Positions 41,967 to 52,654 of a stretch of DNA of 64,000 nt are shown one piece after another (positions within the stretch are counted from its first letter, which is position 1; the number at the start of each line of letters is the position of its first letter). The stretch is taken from contig UBZP01000014.1 of the NCBI GenBank assembly GCA_900469965.1, positions 139,154-203,153 of the forward strand, in the 5' to 3' direction. Origin of the DNA: Hyphomicrobiales bacterium (lineage in GTDB: Bacteria; Pseudomonadota; Alphaproteobacteria; Rhizobiales; Rhizobiaceae). A program made the translations under genes and the position numbers. The notes beneath the pieces are model-generated. The model worked only from the letters and a program-made list of their open reading frames with translations. It was not told the DNA's origin and did not search any database.

Positions 41967-43226
41967 ATGAGACGTGTCGTTATCACAGGTACCGGCATGG
42001 TATCGCCATTGGGCTGTGGTACCGAAGTGACCTGGTCCCGCCTTCTCGCCGGCGAGAGCGGCGCCCGCCAGGTCAGCGGCTTCGAGTTCGAGGATCTTCC
42101 CGCCAAGATCGCCTGCTACATTCCGACCGGCGACGGCACGGAAGGGACCTACAACGCCGACCAGTGGCTGGAGCCGAAGGAACAGCGCAAGGTCGATCCC
42201 TTCATCGTCTACGCCATCGCCGCCGCCGACATGGCGCTTGCGGATGCCGGCTGGCATCCGAAGACCGACGAGGACCAGACCGCCACCGGCGTCCTGATCG
42301 GCTCGGGCATCGGCGGCCTCGAAGGCATCGTGGAGGCCGGCTACGTCCTGCGCGACAAGGGTCCGCGCCGCGTCTCGCCCTTCTTCATTCCCGGCCGCCT
42401 GATCAACCTCGCCTCCGGCCAGGTTTCGATCCGCCACAAGCTGCGCGGCCCCAATCATTCCGTCGTCACCGCCTGTTCGACCGGCGCGCATGCGATCGGT
42501 GACGCCAGCCGCCTGATCGCGCTCGGCGATGCCGACGTCATGGTCGCCGGCGGCACCGAATCACCGATCTCGCGCATGGCGCTCGCCGGCTTCTCCGCCT
42601 GCAAGGCGCTGTCGACGCAGTACAACGACGAGCCGACCCGGGCCTCGCGCCCCTACGATCGCGACCGCGACGGTTTCGTGATGGGCGAGGGCGCCGGCAT
42701 CGTCGTTCTCGAGGAACTCGAGCACGCCAAGGCCCGCGGCGCCAAGATCTATGCCGAGGTCGTCGGCTACGGCCTGTCCGGCGACGCCTATCACATCACC
42801 GCCCCTTCCGAGGACGGCGACGGCGCCTATCGCTGCATGCAGATGGCGCTGAAGCGCGCGGGCCTGACGGCCGCCGACCTCGACTACGTCAATGCCCACG
42901 GCACCTCGACGATGGCCGACACGATCGAGCTCGGCGCCGTCGAGCGGCTGGTCGGAAACCACGCGGCCAGGATGTCGATGTCGTCCACGAAGTCGGCGAT
43001 CGGGCACCTGCTCGGCGCAGCCGGCGCCGTCGAGGCCATCTTCTCGGCGCTCGCGATCCGCGACAACATCGCCCCGCCGACGCTCAACCTCGACAATCCG
43101 GACGTCGAGACCGCCATCGACCTCGTGCCGCACAAGGCGCGCAAGCGCGAGATCAACGTGGCGCTGTCCAATTCCTTCGGCTTCGGCGGCACCAACGCCT
43201 CGCTGGTCCTGCGGCGCTACGCCTGA
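41967..43226 (+). CDS. fabF: 3-oxoacyl-ACP synthase II
   Basis: FabF condenses malonyl-ACP with acyl-ACP. The 419-residue thiolase-fold enzyme has the Cys170 (TACSTGAHA), His311 (NAHGTSTMAD) and His347 (GHLLGAAG) catalytic triad and the C-terminal NSFGFGGTNASLVL motif. It follows acpP by 97 bases. Confidence 0.98.
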   Translation: MRRVVITGTGMVSPLGCGTEVTWSRLLAGESGARQVSGFEFEDLPAKIACYIPTGDGTEGTYNADQWLEPKEQRKVDPFIVYAIAAADMALADAGWHPKTDEDQTATGVLIGSGIGGLEGIVEAGYVLRDKGPRRVSPFFIPGRLINLASGQVSIRHKLRGPNHSVVTACSTGAHAIGDASRLIALGDADVMVAGGTESPISRMALAGFSACKALSTQYNDEPTRASRPYDRDRDGFVMGEGAGIVVLEELEHAKARGAKIYAEVVGYGLSGDAYHITAPSEDGDGAYRCMQMALKRAGLTAADLDYVNAHGTSTMADTIELGAVERLVGNHAARMSMSSTKSAIGHLLGAAGAVEAIFSALAIRDNIAPPTLNLDNPDVETAIDLVPHKARKREINVALSNSFGFGGTNASLVLRRYA

Positions 43227-43542
43227 TCCGTCCGGCGCCCGGCGAATAGGCCGCAGCCCTGGGCCGTTCGGTCAAGGGATGCCGGGCAGATCCGGACGCG
43301 GACGAGGGTTCCTGGTTCGCCCGAAGCACCACCACCGACGACTGCGGATCCCGCCAGCGGGGCGGGTTCCGTACCTGTTTTTGCCGTATTGGTCTGCCCT
43401 AGTGCATCACGCGTTCGTGTGGGGTCACCGGAGCGCAGTTACAATAAAGATCCGCGCATGATTCTTCCCCGCCCGAAGGTCGCGGGGCCGGCGCGGGCAG
43501 GGAGGAACGGACCAACATGGCCAGATCATTCGAGGAGTGTCC
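43227..43542. other. 316-base spacer between fabF and mltG
   Basis: No gene is seen. A hairpin, CCCGCC-AGCGG-GGCGGG (43350-43366), followed by TT and, further on, TGTTTTTGCC, may terminate the fab transcript. The remainder should contain the mltG promoter. Confidence 0.45.
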
Positions 43543-44727
43543 GTGAGCGATAACAACGAAACCAGCGACATGTCGTTCGGTCGCGGCGACAATGCCAACA
43601 AGGGCCCGATCATTCCGAAGTCCGCCAACGAGGCCCTGCGCCCGGAGCAGGTGCCGCACCCGCCGCGCCGTTCGCGCAAGGCGCGCAGCCAGCTGGTCAT
43701 CTTCCTGAATTTCCTCATGACCGTCATCGTCCTGGTGACGGTGGCGGCGGCGGGCATCTTCTACTACGCCCTCGACAGCTACGAGAAGCCGGGTCCCCTG
43801 GCGACCAGCACCAACTTCATCGTTCGCAGCGGCGCCGGCCTGAACGAGATCGCCGCCAGCCTCGAGCGCAACAACATCATCACCGACAGCCGGGTGTTCC
43901 GCGGCATGAGCCGCATCTACCTGCAGGACCAGGTGCTGAAGGCGGGCGAGTACGAGATCCGCGCCAATGCCTCGATGCACGATGTCCTCGAACTCCTGAA
44001 GTCGGGCAAGTCCATCCTCTACAGCGTCTCGGTTCCCGAGGGCCTGACGGTCAAGCAGGTCTTCCAGCGCCTGGCCGACGATCCGGTGCTGGAGGGCGAC
44101 CTGCCGTCCGAGCTGCCGCCGGAAGGTTCGCTGATGCCCGATACCTACAAGTTCTCCCGCGGCGCCAAGCGGGCCGACGTCCTCCAGCAGATGCTGGCCG
44201 CCCAGAAGGCGCTGGTGACGCAGATCTGGGAGCGGCGCGACGACGGCCTGCCGATCGCGACCGAGGCCGAGCTGGTGACGCTCGCCTCGATCGTCGAGAA
44301 GGAGACGGGCCGGGCGGACGAGCGGCCGCGCGTCGCCTCCGTGTTCATCAACCGCCTCGAGAAGAACATGCGCCTGCAGTCCGACCCGACGATCATCTAC
44401 GGGATCTTCGGCGGCGACGGGAAGCCGGCCGACCGGGCGATCCTGCAGTCCGACCTGGAAAAGCAGACGCCCTACAACACCTACATCATCAAGGGCCTGC
44501 CGCCGACGCCGATCGCCAATCCCGGTCGCGCGGCGCTGGAGGCGGTGGCCAACCCGTCCCGGACCAAGGACCTCTACTTCGTCGCCGACGGCACCGGCGG
44601 CCACGCCTTCGCCGAAACGCTCGACGAGCACAATGCCAATGTCCGCCGCTGGCGCAAGCTGGAGGCCGAGAAGGCCGCCGAAGCCGCCAAGGAGGCCGAG
44701 GACGCCGGGCAGCCGACCAGCCAGTGA
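43543..44727 (+). CDS. mltG: Endolytic transglycosylase MltG
   Basis: MltG (YceG) is an inner-membrane endolytic transglycosylase that cuts nascent peptidoglycan strands. The 394-residue protein has a 50-residue cytoplasmic N-terminus, one membrane helix (about 51-75), a LysM-like domain (about 90-160) and the YceG catalytic domain with the expected glutamate Glu252 in LASIVEKETG and LQSDPTIIYG. An Ala/Glu-rich tail ends it. The GTG at 43543 has AGGAG five bases upstream; another GTG lies at 43537. Confidence 0.95.
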   Translation: MSDNNETSDMSFGRGDNANKGPIIPKSANEALRPEQVPHPPRRSRKARSQLVIFLNFLMTVIVLVTVAAAGIFYYALDSYEKPGPLATSTNFIVRSGAGLNEIAASLERNNIITDSRVFRGMSRIYLQDQVLKAGEYEIRANASMHDVLELLKSGKSILYSVSVPEGLTVKQVFQRLADDPVLEGDLPSELPPEGSLMPDTYKFSRGAKRADVLQQMLAAQKALVTQIWERRDDGLPIATEAELVTLASIVEKETGRADERPRVASVFINRLEKNMRLQSDPTIIYGIFGGDGKPADRAILQSDLEKQTPYNTYIIKGLPPTPIANPGRAALEAVANPSRTKDLYFVADGTGGHAFAETLDEHNANVRRWRKLEAEKAAEAAKEAEDAGQPTSQ

Positions 44728-44885
44728 CGGCTTTCGGGGCGCGGCCCGTCCGCGCCCCCGCGCTTTCCGTCGGCTGTGTGTTGTCGTCGCGATCGCGCGC
44801 ATTTCATCCTGGAAAGGGTTATAAGGGAGCATGAGCGCTGCGACTGATTCCGCAGGCGTTGCATCCAGTTCGTGCGGAGATCGCC

Positions 44886-45773
44886 ATGCCTTTGCAATCC
44901 ATGACCGGGTTTGCGCGCAGCGAGGGAACGAGCGGCCGCTGCCGCTGGGCCTGGGAGCTCCGCTCGGTCAACGGCAAGGGGCTGGACCTGCGCATCCGCC
45001 TGCCGCAGGGCTTCGAGCATTTCGAGCCCACCGTGCGGCAGAACGCGGCCGCCGTCTTCACCCGCGGCAACATGCAGATCGGCCTTTCCGTGTCGATCGC
45101 CGAACCCCAGGTGCAGCCGTTGGTCAACCAGGCGGCGCTGTCGGCGATCCTGGCCCTGCGCGAGCAGCTTTCCGACATCATCGACCCTGCGCCGCTGCGG
45201 CTCGACACGCTGCTGTCGGTTCGCGGCGTCGTCGACTTCCGCGAGGCCGAGGAGAGCGAGGACGAGCGGGTGCGGCGCGATGCCGATATCGCCGCGGGGC
45301 TGGATGCCGCCATCGAGCGCCTGCTGGCGATGCGCCAGGGCGAGGGCGGGGCGCTGCAGCAGGTCCTCGCCGGCCATGTCGGCCGGATCGCCGAGCTGGC
45401 GGCCGTCATCGAGGCCGATGAAAGCCGCACCGTCGAGGCGATCGCCGCGCGGCTCGCGCTGCAGGTCCAGATGCTGATGCAGGGCAATGGCGGCCTCGAC
45501 CGCGACCGGCTCTATCAGGAGGCCGTGCTGCTCGCCACGAAGGCGGACCTGCGCGAGGAGATCGACCGGCTGGAGGCGCATGTCCGTGCGGCCAGCGAGC
45601 TTCTGGCCGCCGATCAGCCCGTCGGCAGAAAGCTGGACTTCCTTGCACAGGAATTTAACCGGGAAGTGAATACCATCTGCTCCAAGTCCAACGCCGCCGC
45701 CGTCACGGCGGCCGGCATCGAACTCAAGGTCGTCATCGACCAGTTCCGCGAGCAGATACAGAATTTGGAGTAG
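44886..45773 (+). CDS. yicC: YicC family endoribonuclease-like protein
   Basis: The 295-residue protein has the YicC N-terminal motif MTGFAR and the DUF1732 C-terminal signature (GRKLDFLAQEFNREVNTICSKS). E. coli YicC has been reported as an endoribonuclease affecting a small RNA. The gene precedes gmk by three bases, the conserved pairing. GGAG precedes the ATG at 44886. Confidence 0.93.
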   Translation: MPLQSMTGFARSEGTSGRCRWAWELRSVNGKGLDLRIRLPQGFEHFEPTVRQNAAAVFTRGNMQIGLSVSIAEPQVQPLVNQAALSAILALREQLSDIIDPAPLRLDTLLSVRGVVDFREAEESEDERVRRDADIAAGLDAAIERLLAMRQGEGGALQQVLAGHVGRIAELAAVIEADESRTVEAIAARLALQVQMLMQGNGGLDRDRLYQEAVLLATKADLREEIDRLEAHVRAASELLAADQPVGRKLDFLAQEFNREVNTICSKSNAAAVTAAGIELKVVIDQFREQIQNLE

Positions 45774-45776
45774 ACC

Positions 45777-46442
45777 ATGACCGCGCCGCAGAAGCCGCAA
45801 CCGATCCAGATTGCCCGGCGCGGGCTGATGCTGGTCATTTCCTCGCCCTCCGGCGCCGGCAAGTCGACGATCGCGCGAAACCTCTTGGAAGCGGATTCGG
45901 GCATCAGCCTGTCGATCAGCGTGACCACGCGCCAGCGCCGCCCGAGCGAGATCGCCGGCCGCCACTATCATTTCATCGACCGGGCCGAGTTCGAGATGCT
46001 GCGCGATTCCGATGCGCTGCTGGAATGGGCCGAGGTGCACGGCAACTTCTACGGCACCCCGCGCAAGCCGGTCGAGGAGGCGATGGCCGCCGGCCGCGAC
46101 ATGCTGTTCGACATCGACTGGCAGGGCGCGCAGCAGCTGCAGGAGAAGATGGCCGCCGACGTCGTCTCGATCTTCATCCTGCCGCCGTCGATGACCGAGC
46201 TGCAGTCGCGCCTGCACCGCCGCGCCGAGGACACCGAGGAGGTGATCGCCACGCGCCTCGCCAATTCGCGCGCCGAGATCGAGCACTGGCACGAATACGA
46301 CTACGTCATCCTCAACGACGATCTCGATGCCGCCTTCGACGCGGTGCAGAGCATCGTCAAGGCCGAGCGCCTGCGCCGCGACCGCCGCCACGGCATGTTC
46401 GATTTCGTCACCAGGCTCCTGACCGAGAAACCAGTGCTCTGA
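45777..46442 (+). CDS. gmk: Guanylate kinase
   Basis: Gmk phosphorylates GMP to GDP with ATP. The 221-residue protein has the P-loop [10 protein letters not shown] (22-31), the GMP-binding region ([19 protein letters not shown]) and the [14 protein letters not shown] motif. It is coupled to yicC and ends 24 bases from a converging gene. Confidence 0.97.
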   Translation: MTAPQKPQPIQIARRGLMLVISSPSGAGKSTIARNLLEADSGISLSISVTTRQRRPSEIAGRHYHFIDRAEFEMLRDSDALLEWAEVHGNFYGTPRKPVEEAMAAGRDMLFDIDWQGAQQLQEKMAADVVSIFILPPSMTELQSRLHRRAEDTEEVIATRLANSRAEIEHWHEYDYVILNDDLDAAFDAVQSIVKAERLRRDRRHGMFDFVTRLLTEKPVL

Positions 46443-46466
46443 CGCCCCGTTCTCTCGCCGCGCGCC

Positions 46467-47081
46467 TCAGAAGAGCGTGGCGACGTGTGGCAGGTGGCCG
46501 CTGGCGCGCAGGTGTTCGATGCCCTCGATGACGGGAAACAGCGCCAGAAGCAGCAGGCTGTCGAGGAAGGTGCTGGTCAGCGCCTTCTGCGAGAAGGTGG
46601 TCGTCCTGGCTTTCCGGTAGAGGCGCGGGTCGGGAATGAAGAGCGGCGTGCGCGCCGCATAGTCGGCATAGGCCTTGCCGAAGGTCGCAAGCAGGAACTC
46701 GGCCTCCCGCCGGACGGTATAGCGGAACACCGCATAGAAGGCGGCGGTCATGGCGACCGCCACGACGAGCGAGCCGAACATCAGCCCGACGCCGAGGATC
46801 CCGAGAAGCGAGGACAGGTAGAGCGGATTGCGCGTCATCGAATAGGGCCCGATCTCGACCAGATGCCTGTTCTTGTGCGCCCCGATATAGAGGATGCTCC
46901 AGAGCCGCCCGAGGATGGCGAAGAAGACGAGGATCAGCCCGGTATCCTCGATCGCCTCGTGCACCGGCCCCTCATGCCAGTAGGGTTTGACCAGCAGAAG
47001 GGCGGCCACGAACAGCGCGGCCAGCAGCCAGAACCAGGCGATCCGTTTCTTCTGGTTGAAGGCGGCGGTCATTTCGCTCAT
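46467..47081 (-). CDS. Isoprenylcysteine carboxyl methyltransferase-like membrane protein
   Basis: The 204-residue protein has about five hydrophobic segments and the motif GPYSMTRNPLYLSSLLGILG followed by REAEFLLATFGKAYADYAARTP. This is the C-terminal signature of the ICMT/phospholipid methyltransferase superfamily, which uses SAM at the membrane. Bacterial members methylate lipids or unknown substrates; true prenylcysteine methylation is unlikely. It sits between gmk and rsmA, 125 bases after the rsmA start-side spacer. Confidence 0.85.
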   Translation of the reverse strand: MSEMTAAFNQKKRIAWFWLLAALFVAALLLVKPYWHEGPVHEAIEDTGLILVFFAILGRLWSILYIGAHKNRHLVEIGPYSMTRNPLYLSSLLGILGVGLMFGSLVVAVAMTAAFYAVFRYTVRREAEFLLATFGKAYADYAARTPLFIPDPRLYRKARTTTFSQKALTSTFLDSLLLLALFPVIEGIEHLRASGHLPHVATLF

Positions 47082-47206
47082 CTGACGCCCCGGTCGATCT
47101 GCAAGAATGGGCGGCCGGATTCTAGAGCGTGCTGCTGTGATTGGGAACCGATTCTGTTGGTCCAGGCAGAGCCGGATGATGCGCCGCCGGCGCGCGTTGC
47201 CGCGCG

Positions 47207-48037
47207 TCAGACGGCATTCGCCAGCGTGACGAATTCCTCCACCGACAGCGTCTCCGCGCGCCGTTGCGGGTCGATGCCGGCCTTTGCCAGCAGCGCCTCG
47301 CCGCCGAGCGGCTTCAGGCTCTGGCGCAGCATCTTGCGGCGCTGGCCGAAGGCGGCCTGGGTGACGCGCTCGAGCGCCTGGGCGGTACAGGGCAGGGGAT
47401 CGGTGATCGGCTCGAGATGGACGACCGAGGAGGTGACCTTCGGCGGCGGCACGAACGCCTGCGGCGGCACGTCGAAGGCAAGCCGCGCCTGCGTCCGCCA
47501 GCCGGCCAGCACGCCGAGGCGGCCGTAATGGTCGTCGTCCTCGCGTGCCACGATGCGAAGGCCCACCTCGCGCTGGAACATCAGCGTCAGCGAGCGGTAG
47601 AACGGCGGCCAGGCTTTCGGCAGCAGCCAGTTGACGAGCAGTTGCGTGCCGACGTTGTAGGGCAGGTTGGCGATGATGCGGACCGGCTCGCCCGCCGGCA
47701 CGAGCGCCTCGAAGTCGACCTTCAGCGCGTCGCCCTCGATCACCGTCAGCCGGCCGGGATAGTGATCGGCGATCTCCTGCAGCGCCGGCAGGGCGCGCGC
47801 ATCGCGCTCGATGGCGATGACGTGCCTGGCCCCGAGCGACAGGATCGCGCGGGTGAGCCCGCCCGGTCCCGGACCGACCTCGATGACGGTGCAGTCCTCC
47901 AGCGGCCCGGCGGTGCGGGCGATCTTCTGCGTCAGGTTGAGGTCGAGCAGGAAGTTCTGGCCGAGCGATTTCTTCGCGTCCAGCCCGTGGCGCTGGATCA
48001 CCTCGCGCAGCGGCGGCAGCCCGTCGATGGCCGCCAT
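47207..48037 (-). CDS. rsmA: 16S rRNA dimethyladenosine methyltransferase
   Basis: RsmA (KsgA) dimethylates A1518 and A1519 of 16S rRNA. The 276-residue protein has the SAM-binding EVGPGPGG (53-60), the IERDARA acidic strand and the catalytic NLPY motif (124-127). [11 protein letters not shown] near the N-terminus is typical. Its start overlaps the pdxA stop codon by one base (TGATG). Confidence 0.97.
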   Translation of the reverse strand: MAAIDGLPPLREVIQRHGLDAKKSLGQNFLLDLNLTQKIARTAGPLEDCTVIEVGPGPGGLTRAILSLGARHVIAIERDARALPALQEIADHYPGRLTVIEGDALKVDFEALVPAGEPVRIIANLPYNVGTQLLVNWLLPKAWPPFYRSLTLMFQREVGLRIVAREDDDHYGRLGVLAGWRTQARLAFDVPPQAFVPPPKVTSSVVHLEPITDPLPCTAQALERVTQAAFGQRRKMLRQSLKPLGGEALLAKAGIDPQRRAETLSVEEFVTLANAV

Positions 48038-49077
48038 CAGGCTTCGCCTCGCGTCGATGCCGCACCCTCGTGCAGGGCGAGCGTGTGCGCGAGCCTGAGC
48101 GCCGCCAGCAGGCTGTCGGGCTTGGCCTTGCCGGTTCCCGCCAGCGCAAACGCCGTGCCGTGGTCCGGCGAGGTGCGGATGAAGGGAAGGCCGAGCGTGG
48201 CGTTGACCGAATCGTCGAAGCCGAGTGCCTTGGCGGGGATCAGCGCCTGGTCGTGGTACATGCAGATCGCCACGTCGTAGGTGGCGCGCGCCGCATCGTG
48301 GAACATCGTGTCGGCCGGCAGCGGCCCGAAGGCGTCGATGCCGTCGGCCTTCAGGCGCGCGATCGCCGGCGCCACCACCGCATCGTCCTCCAGCCCCAGC
48401 GCGCCGCCTTCGCCGGCGTGCGGATTGAGCCCGGCAACGGCGAGCCGCGGCGCGGCGATGCCGAAGCGCCGGGAAAGGTCGCGTGCGGTCACGCGCGCGG
48501 TTTCGTAGACGAGGTCCGCCGTCAGCGCTGCGGGAACATCCTTGAGCGGGATGTGGATCGTCACCGGAACGCTGCGCAGCTTCGGCCCGGCCAGCAGCAT
48601 GACCGGCAGCAACTGCCGCCCGGTTGCGCGTGCGGCAAGCTCGGCCAGATATTCGGTGTGGCCGGGGAAGGGGAACCCGGATTCGTAGAGCACCGCCTTG
48701 GCGATCGGGTTCGTCACCACCGCAGCACATCGCCCAGCCATTGTCAGCGTCACCGCGGTCTCGATCGCGCCGATGATCGCGCCGGCGTTGCGCGACGACG
48801 GGGCGCCGGCAACGGCAGGCTCTGCAAGGCGGACCGGCAGGACCGGAACGGCGTTGTCGAAGACGGCCGCGGCGGTCTCGGGCGTGGCCTCGACGACCGG
48901 CACGTTCATGCCGGCAGCTTCCGCGCGCCCGGCAAGCGCATCCGGATCGCCGATCAACAGGAAGGCCGGCAGATCGAGCGTCCGCCGCGACCGCCACAGC
49001 TCAAGCGTGATGTCGAGGCCGATTCCGGAAGGGTCGCCCATCGTCAGGGCCAGCGGGGGCACGCGCACAGCGGTCAT
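48037..49077 (-). CDS. pdxA: 4-hydroxythreonine-4-phosphate dehydrogenase
   Basis: PdxA acts in pyridoxal-5-phosphate synthesis, oxidising 4-phosphohydroxy-L-threonine. The 346-residue protein begins with [10 protein letters not shown] and has the metal-binding histidine blocks [20 protein letters not shown] and [10 protein letters not shown]. The order SurA-like-pdxA-rsmA is the common one and suggests a shared operon. Confidence 0.96.
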   Translation of the reverse strand: MTAVRVPPLALTMGDPSGIGLDITLELWRSRRTLDLPAFLLIGDPDALAGRAEAAGMNVPVVEATPETAAAVFDNAVPVLPVRLAEPAVAGAPSSRNAGAIIGAIETAVTLTMAGRCAAVVTNPIAKAVLYESGFPFPGHTEYLAELAARATGRQLLPVMLLAGPKLRSVPVTIHIPLKDVPAALTADLVYETARVTARDLSRRFGIAAPRLAVAGLNPHAGEGGALGLEDDAVVAPAIARLKADGIDAFGPLPADTMFHDAARATYDVAICMYHDQALIPAKALGFDDSVNATLGLPFIRTSPDHGTAFALAGTGKAKPDSLLAALRLAHTLALHEGAASTRGEA

Positions 49078-49149
49078 GGAAGGCGGCTTCTGTGGAAGAC
49101 GGTTTCGTGTCGGGCACCGGTGCGGCGGAGCGCACCGGCGGCCTTTGGG

Positions 49150-50088
49150 TCAGCGGTTGACGATCTGCGCCTTGCTGCGCAGTTCCTCGAGATACTTCTG
49201 GCTGTTGCTGTCGTCCTTCTCGCCGCCGCTCTTGCCGAGCTCCTCGGCGCGGAAGACCATTTCGGCGGCCATGTCGTCGTTGACCTCGCGCTTCTTGCAG
49301 ATGCCGAGATACTCCACGCCACGCTCGGTCACGCGCGTGCCCGTCGTGTTGCCTTCCGCCTTCTCGATCAGCGGCTTCCAGTCGTCCGGCAGCTGCGGCG
49401 CGAGCACGCGGCCGAGATTCTTCACCGACACGTCGTGCATGGTCGCCGCGAAGATCTTGGCGTCGTCGCAGCCCGGATATTTCGAGCGCGAGGCTTCCGC
49501 CTCGGCCTTGCGCTTGCCGAGAATGGCGTTGCGGCGCTTCTCCGGCACGACGAAGATCACCTGCTGCAGGAAATATTCGGTGGTGGACGGCTTCTGGCCG
49601 CCATGCTCCTGCATGCGCTCCACCAGCGACTTGCCGCCGGGCGCGTTGCCGTAGCGGGCATTGACGACCCGCGGCCAGCTCATCTGCACGGCGATGTACT
49701 GCTTGAAGTGGTCGGGGGTGACGCCGGCCTGGTCGAGGATCTTGTTGAGCTGGTCCGTCGACAATTTGTTGCTGGCGGCAAAGCGTGCATAGGAGGCTTC
49801 GACGTCGGCCGTGCTGACCGACATCCGCAGCCGGGCGATCTCGCTACGCTTCAGCGTCTCGTCGATCAGCTGCTGGCGCGCGATCTCGCGCGTGCTCTTG
49901 GTGCGCTGCAGTTTCAGGAAGGCCGCCCTGCGGGCGACGTCGCCCGAGGTGATGGCCGAGCCGTTCACGACGGCCTCGACGCTGGTGGCCGCGACGGCCG
50001 GCGTCGCAAGGGGCGCTACAGTTGCGGCGGTCGCAAAGATGGCCGTGCCAAGAGCCATTGCCCGCATCATCGACATCATGTTCCTCAT
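49150..50088 (-). CDS. SurA N-terminal domain protein, periplasmic chaperone-like
   Basis: The 312-residue protein has a signal peptide (about residues 1-33, cleavage after AVAA). A SurA-type N-terminal domain follows (SVEAVVNGSAITSGDVARRAAFLKL, RQQLIDETLKRSEIARLRM). I cannot see a clear parvulin active-site motif, so it may act as a chaperone without prolyl isomerase activity. Its place after lptD matches surA in other bacteria and fits a role in outer-membrane protein folding. The ATG at 50088 has better ribosome-binding spacing than the one at 50094. Confidence 0.85.
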   Translation of the reverse strand: MRNMMSMMRAMALGTAIFATAATVAPLATPAVAATSVEAVVNGSAITSGDVARRAAFLKLQRTKSTREIARQQLIDETLKRSEIARLRMSVSTADVEASYARFAASNKLSTDQLNKILDQAGVTPDHFKQYIAVQMSWPRVVNARYGNAPGGKSLVERMQEHGGQKPSTTEYFLQQVIFVVPEKRRNAILGKRKAEAEASRSKYPGCDDAKIFAATMHDVSVKNLGRVLAPQLPDDWKPLIEKAEGNTTGTRVTERGVEYLGICKKREVNDDMAAEMVFRAEELGKSGGEKDDSNSQKYLEELRSKAQIVNR

Positions 50089-50311
50089 GCCCATCCCTTT
50101 CCGTGGCTCGGCTGCCGTCCGCATTCCGCAGGAATGCCGGCCTGCCGGTCCGGAGAGCGCTGCACTGTGCCGTTGCGGCGCCGCTCCCGCATTTTCCCTC
50201 TACGCGAGACTGCGTAAACGACGCGATTCCCGCGCGTCGCACCCTGCTTGCGGCCATTTGCATAATACATGCGGCCAAACGATGACAAGCCGGGCCGTCC
50301 GGCCCGCCCGA

Positions 50312-52654
50312 TCAGTAGTCGTCGAAGCCGTCGAGCGTCGTGTCACCGACGTTGATGTCGCCCAGCGTGCGGAAGCTGAGGCGGGCACCGATCGACCAGT
50401 CGTTCGCGATCGTGGAGCCGGTGTCGCGCGTGTTCTCGTAGACGATCGAGAAGATCGTGTCGCGGTCGTCATAAGTGAGGCCGATGCCGCTGCGCGCCAG
50501 GTTGCTGTTGTTGATGTCGTAGGTCAGCGAACCGAACACCGACCAGTAGTCGCGGAATTTCAGCGCGCCGATGGTCTGGACTTCGTCGTTGTCGTCGGGG
50601 AAGCCGTAGTCCGGCTGGGCTGCGATGCGCGTGTAGGTCATCGCGGCCTGCAGCTGGTAGTTCTGGAAACCTACCCGCGTATCGGTGCGGCGCACCGACA
50701 GGTCCTTGCGGTCCCAGCGGGCGCTGTAGGAGAAGGCCCAGCCGAGCGGCGTATCGAGGCCGGCCATGCCGACATAGTCGGAGCTGTCGGTTTCCAGGCC
50801 GGAATTGGCGCCGGCATGGACGAGATCGTCGGTGGCAAATGAGTTCTGGCCGGCCAGCTGGTAGGACTGCCCGAACAGGCTGCGCATCGTGTAGCCGTTG
50901 TCGAAGCTGCCCGTGTAGCGGAAGCCGACATTGGCGCGGGTGCCGCCCTCGATCCGGTCGAAGCCGGAGAACTTGTCGCGCTCGAATAGGTTGGTCGCGT
51001 CGAAGACGAAGCTCTGCGCGTCCTCGTTCGGCAGCTCGCCGGCCAGCTGCTCGTCGGGGCGGGCATAGACCTGGGCGATCGGCTCGAAGACATGGCTGCT
51101 GCCCGCCGTCGTCATCAGGATCGGGTAGCGCGCCTCCAGGCCCGCCGTCAGCATGCCGCGGGTTGCGCTGTCGTCTGTGTCGAAATTGCCGTCGTAGCGG
51201 AAGCCCGGGTCGGTCATGTCGAGGCGCAGGGCATCGCCGCGGGCGGCGACGAGCGGCGTCACGACGAGGCCGCCGGGGACGACGTACTGCCGCTTCCACT
51301 CCAGCTCCGTCGTCAGACGCGAGGTGCCGCCTTCGAGGCCGGGGAAGCGCCAGGACGTGCCCAGGTGATAGCGGTCGAGGCGGTCCCGCTCGACATTGGT
51401 CAGGTTCACGGTCGCGCTCAGCTGCCCGCCGAGCACCGGCTGCGGGGCGATGTATTCGTAGTCGAGCGTCTGCGGGATCGCCTGCTGGCGTTCGGCCACG
51501 TCGTCCGGATCGGCGTCCTGGACGTCGAAGTAGAAGGCGCGCAGGTCGAGGAAATTCCGCTTGCCGAGGCCCGTCAGGTAGACCTCGTTGCGGATGATGC
51601 GGTCGTCATAGCCCGACAGGTCGTAGGTGCGGGCGAAGTTGTTGTCGGTCTGGGTCATCACGTCCCAGCCGAAGGCCCAGCGCGGATTGATCTGGAACGC
51701 GCCCTCGGAGGCGATCATCGCCCGGCCGTCGACCTCGCGGTCGCTCGTGCCGTCGGTGAAGCGTCCGGGCTGCATCTGGTCGATGCCGGCCGCGCGCAGG
51801 GTCACGAGCCCGCTGTGGAACTGCTTGCGGAACTCGCCCTCGAGCAGGAAGCCCTGGCTCGTATAGACGTTGGGCGTGATCGTCGCGTCCATGTCGGGGG
51901 CGATCGCGATATAGTAGGGGACGCCGACGCCGAGCCCCAGCTTCTGGGTGAAGCTGAACTTCGGAAACAGCACGCCTGTCTTCCGCTTGACCGTGTGGTC
52001 GGGGACCTCGAGCATCGGAAAATAGGCGATCGGCTTGCCGAACATCTCGAAGCGCGCATGCTCGAGGCGAACGGTGTGGGTGCGCCCGTTCTGCACGACG
52101 CGCTCGGCCTTGATCTGCCACAGCGACCGGTGGGTCGGATTGGTCGCGCAGGGCGTGCAGGCGGTATAGACGCCGTGGTTGAGGATCATCTCCTCGCCGT
52201 TGACGCGTTCGCCGCTGGTGGCCGCGATCTTCGTCAGGTCGGTCGTCTCGATTCGCAGCGAATTGGCGAACCCGTTGGCGAAATCGTCCGACAGCGTCAG
52301 TTCCTGCGCATAGACGCGGTTGCCGGTCGGCTCGATGAACTCGATGTCGCCGAGCGCGCGCAGCTGGCCGGTCGTCTGGTCGTAGACCACCTGCTTGGCG
52401 ACGAGCTGGTAGCCGCCGTAGTTGATCTGCACCGCGCCGCGCGCGGTCACCGTATCGGCGTCCCGATTGTAGACAAGTTCGTTGGCCGCCAGGATGAGCT
52501 TGGCATCCGGCGGAATATTCGGTGCGAGCTGGTCGACATTGGGCGACTGCGCGCGCGCCGGCAGCGAAGCCATCGGCGCAAGCGCGCACAGGGCGACACC
52601 GGCCAGAAGCGCCGTCGCGATCCAAGTCTTACGTTCGCGGTTGCCTGCCGCCAC
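50312..52654 (-). CDS. lptD: LPS-assembly outer-membrane protein LptD
   Basis: LptD is the outer-membrane barrel that inserts lipopolysaccharide on the cell surface. The 780-residue protein has a signal peptide (to about residue 36), an OstA-like periplasmic domain (about 45-165, LILAANELVYNRDADTVTARG) and a long beta-barrel region ending in an aromatic residue. In the mature protein I see one cysteine pair (CTPC), fewer than the four cysteines of E. coli LptD. The start is a GTG whose first base is shared with the lptG stop codon (TAGTG). Confidence 0.95.
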   Translation of the reverse strand: MAAGNRERKTWIATALLAGVALCALAPMASLPARAQSPNVDQLAPNIPPDAKLILAANELVYNRDADTVTARGAVQINYGGYQLVAKQVVYDQTTGQLRALGDIEFIEPTGNRVYAQELTLSDDFANGFANSLRIETTDLTKIAATSGERVNGEEMILNHGVYTACTPCATNPTHRSLWQIKAERVVQNGRTHTVRLEHARFEMFGKPIAYFPMLEVPDHTVKRKTGVLFPKFSFTQKLGLGVGVPYYIAIAPDMDATITPNVYTSQGFLLEGEFRKQFHSGLVTLRAAGIDQMQPGRFTDGTSDREVDGRAMIASEGAFQINPRWAFGWDVMTQTDNNFARTYDLSGYDDRIIRNEVYLTGLGKRNFLDLRAFYFDVQDADPDDVAERQQAIPQTLDYEYIAPQPVLGGQLSATVNLTNVERDRLDRYHLGTSWRFPGLEGGTSRLTTELEWKRQYVVPGGLVVTPLVAARGDALRLDMTDPGFRYDGNFDTDDSATRGMLTAGLEARYPILMTTAGSSHVFEPIAQVYARPDEQLAGELPNEDAQSFVFDATNLFERDKFSGFDRIEGGTRANVGFRYTGSFDNGYTMRSLFGQSYQLAGQNSFATDDLVHAGANSGLETDSSDYVGMAGLDTPLGWAFSYSARWDRKDLSVRRTDTRVGFQNYQLQAAMTYTRIAAQPDYGFPDDNDEVQTIGALKFRDYWSVFGSLTYDINNSNLARSGIGLTYDDRDTIFSIVYENTRDTGSTIANDWSIGARLSFRTLGDINVGDTTLDGFDDY

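Noticed and set aside
48070-50217. Long plus-strand open frame opposite pdxA and the SurA-like gene
   Set aside because: Shadow frame of conserved genes, with low-complexity translation.
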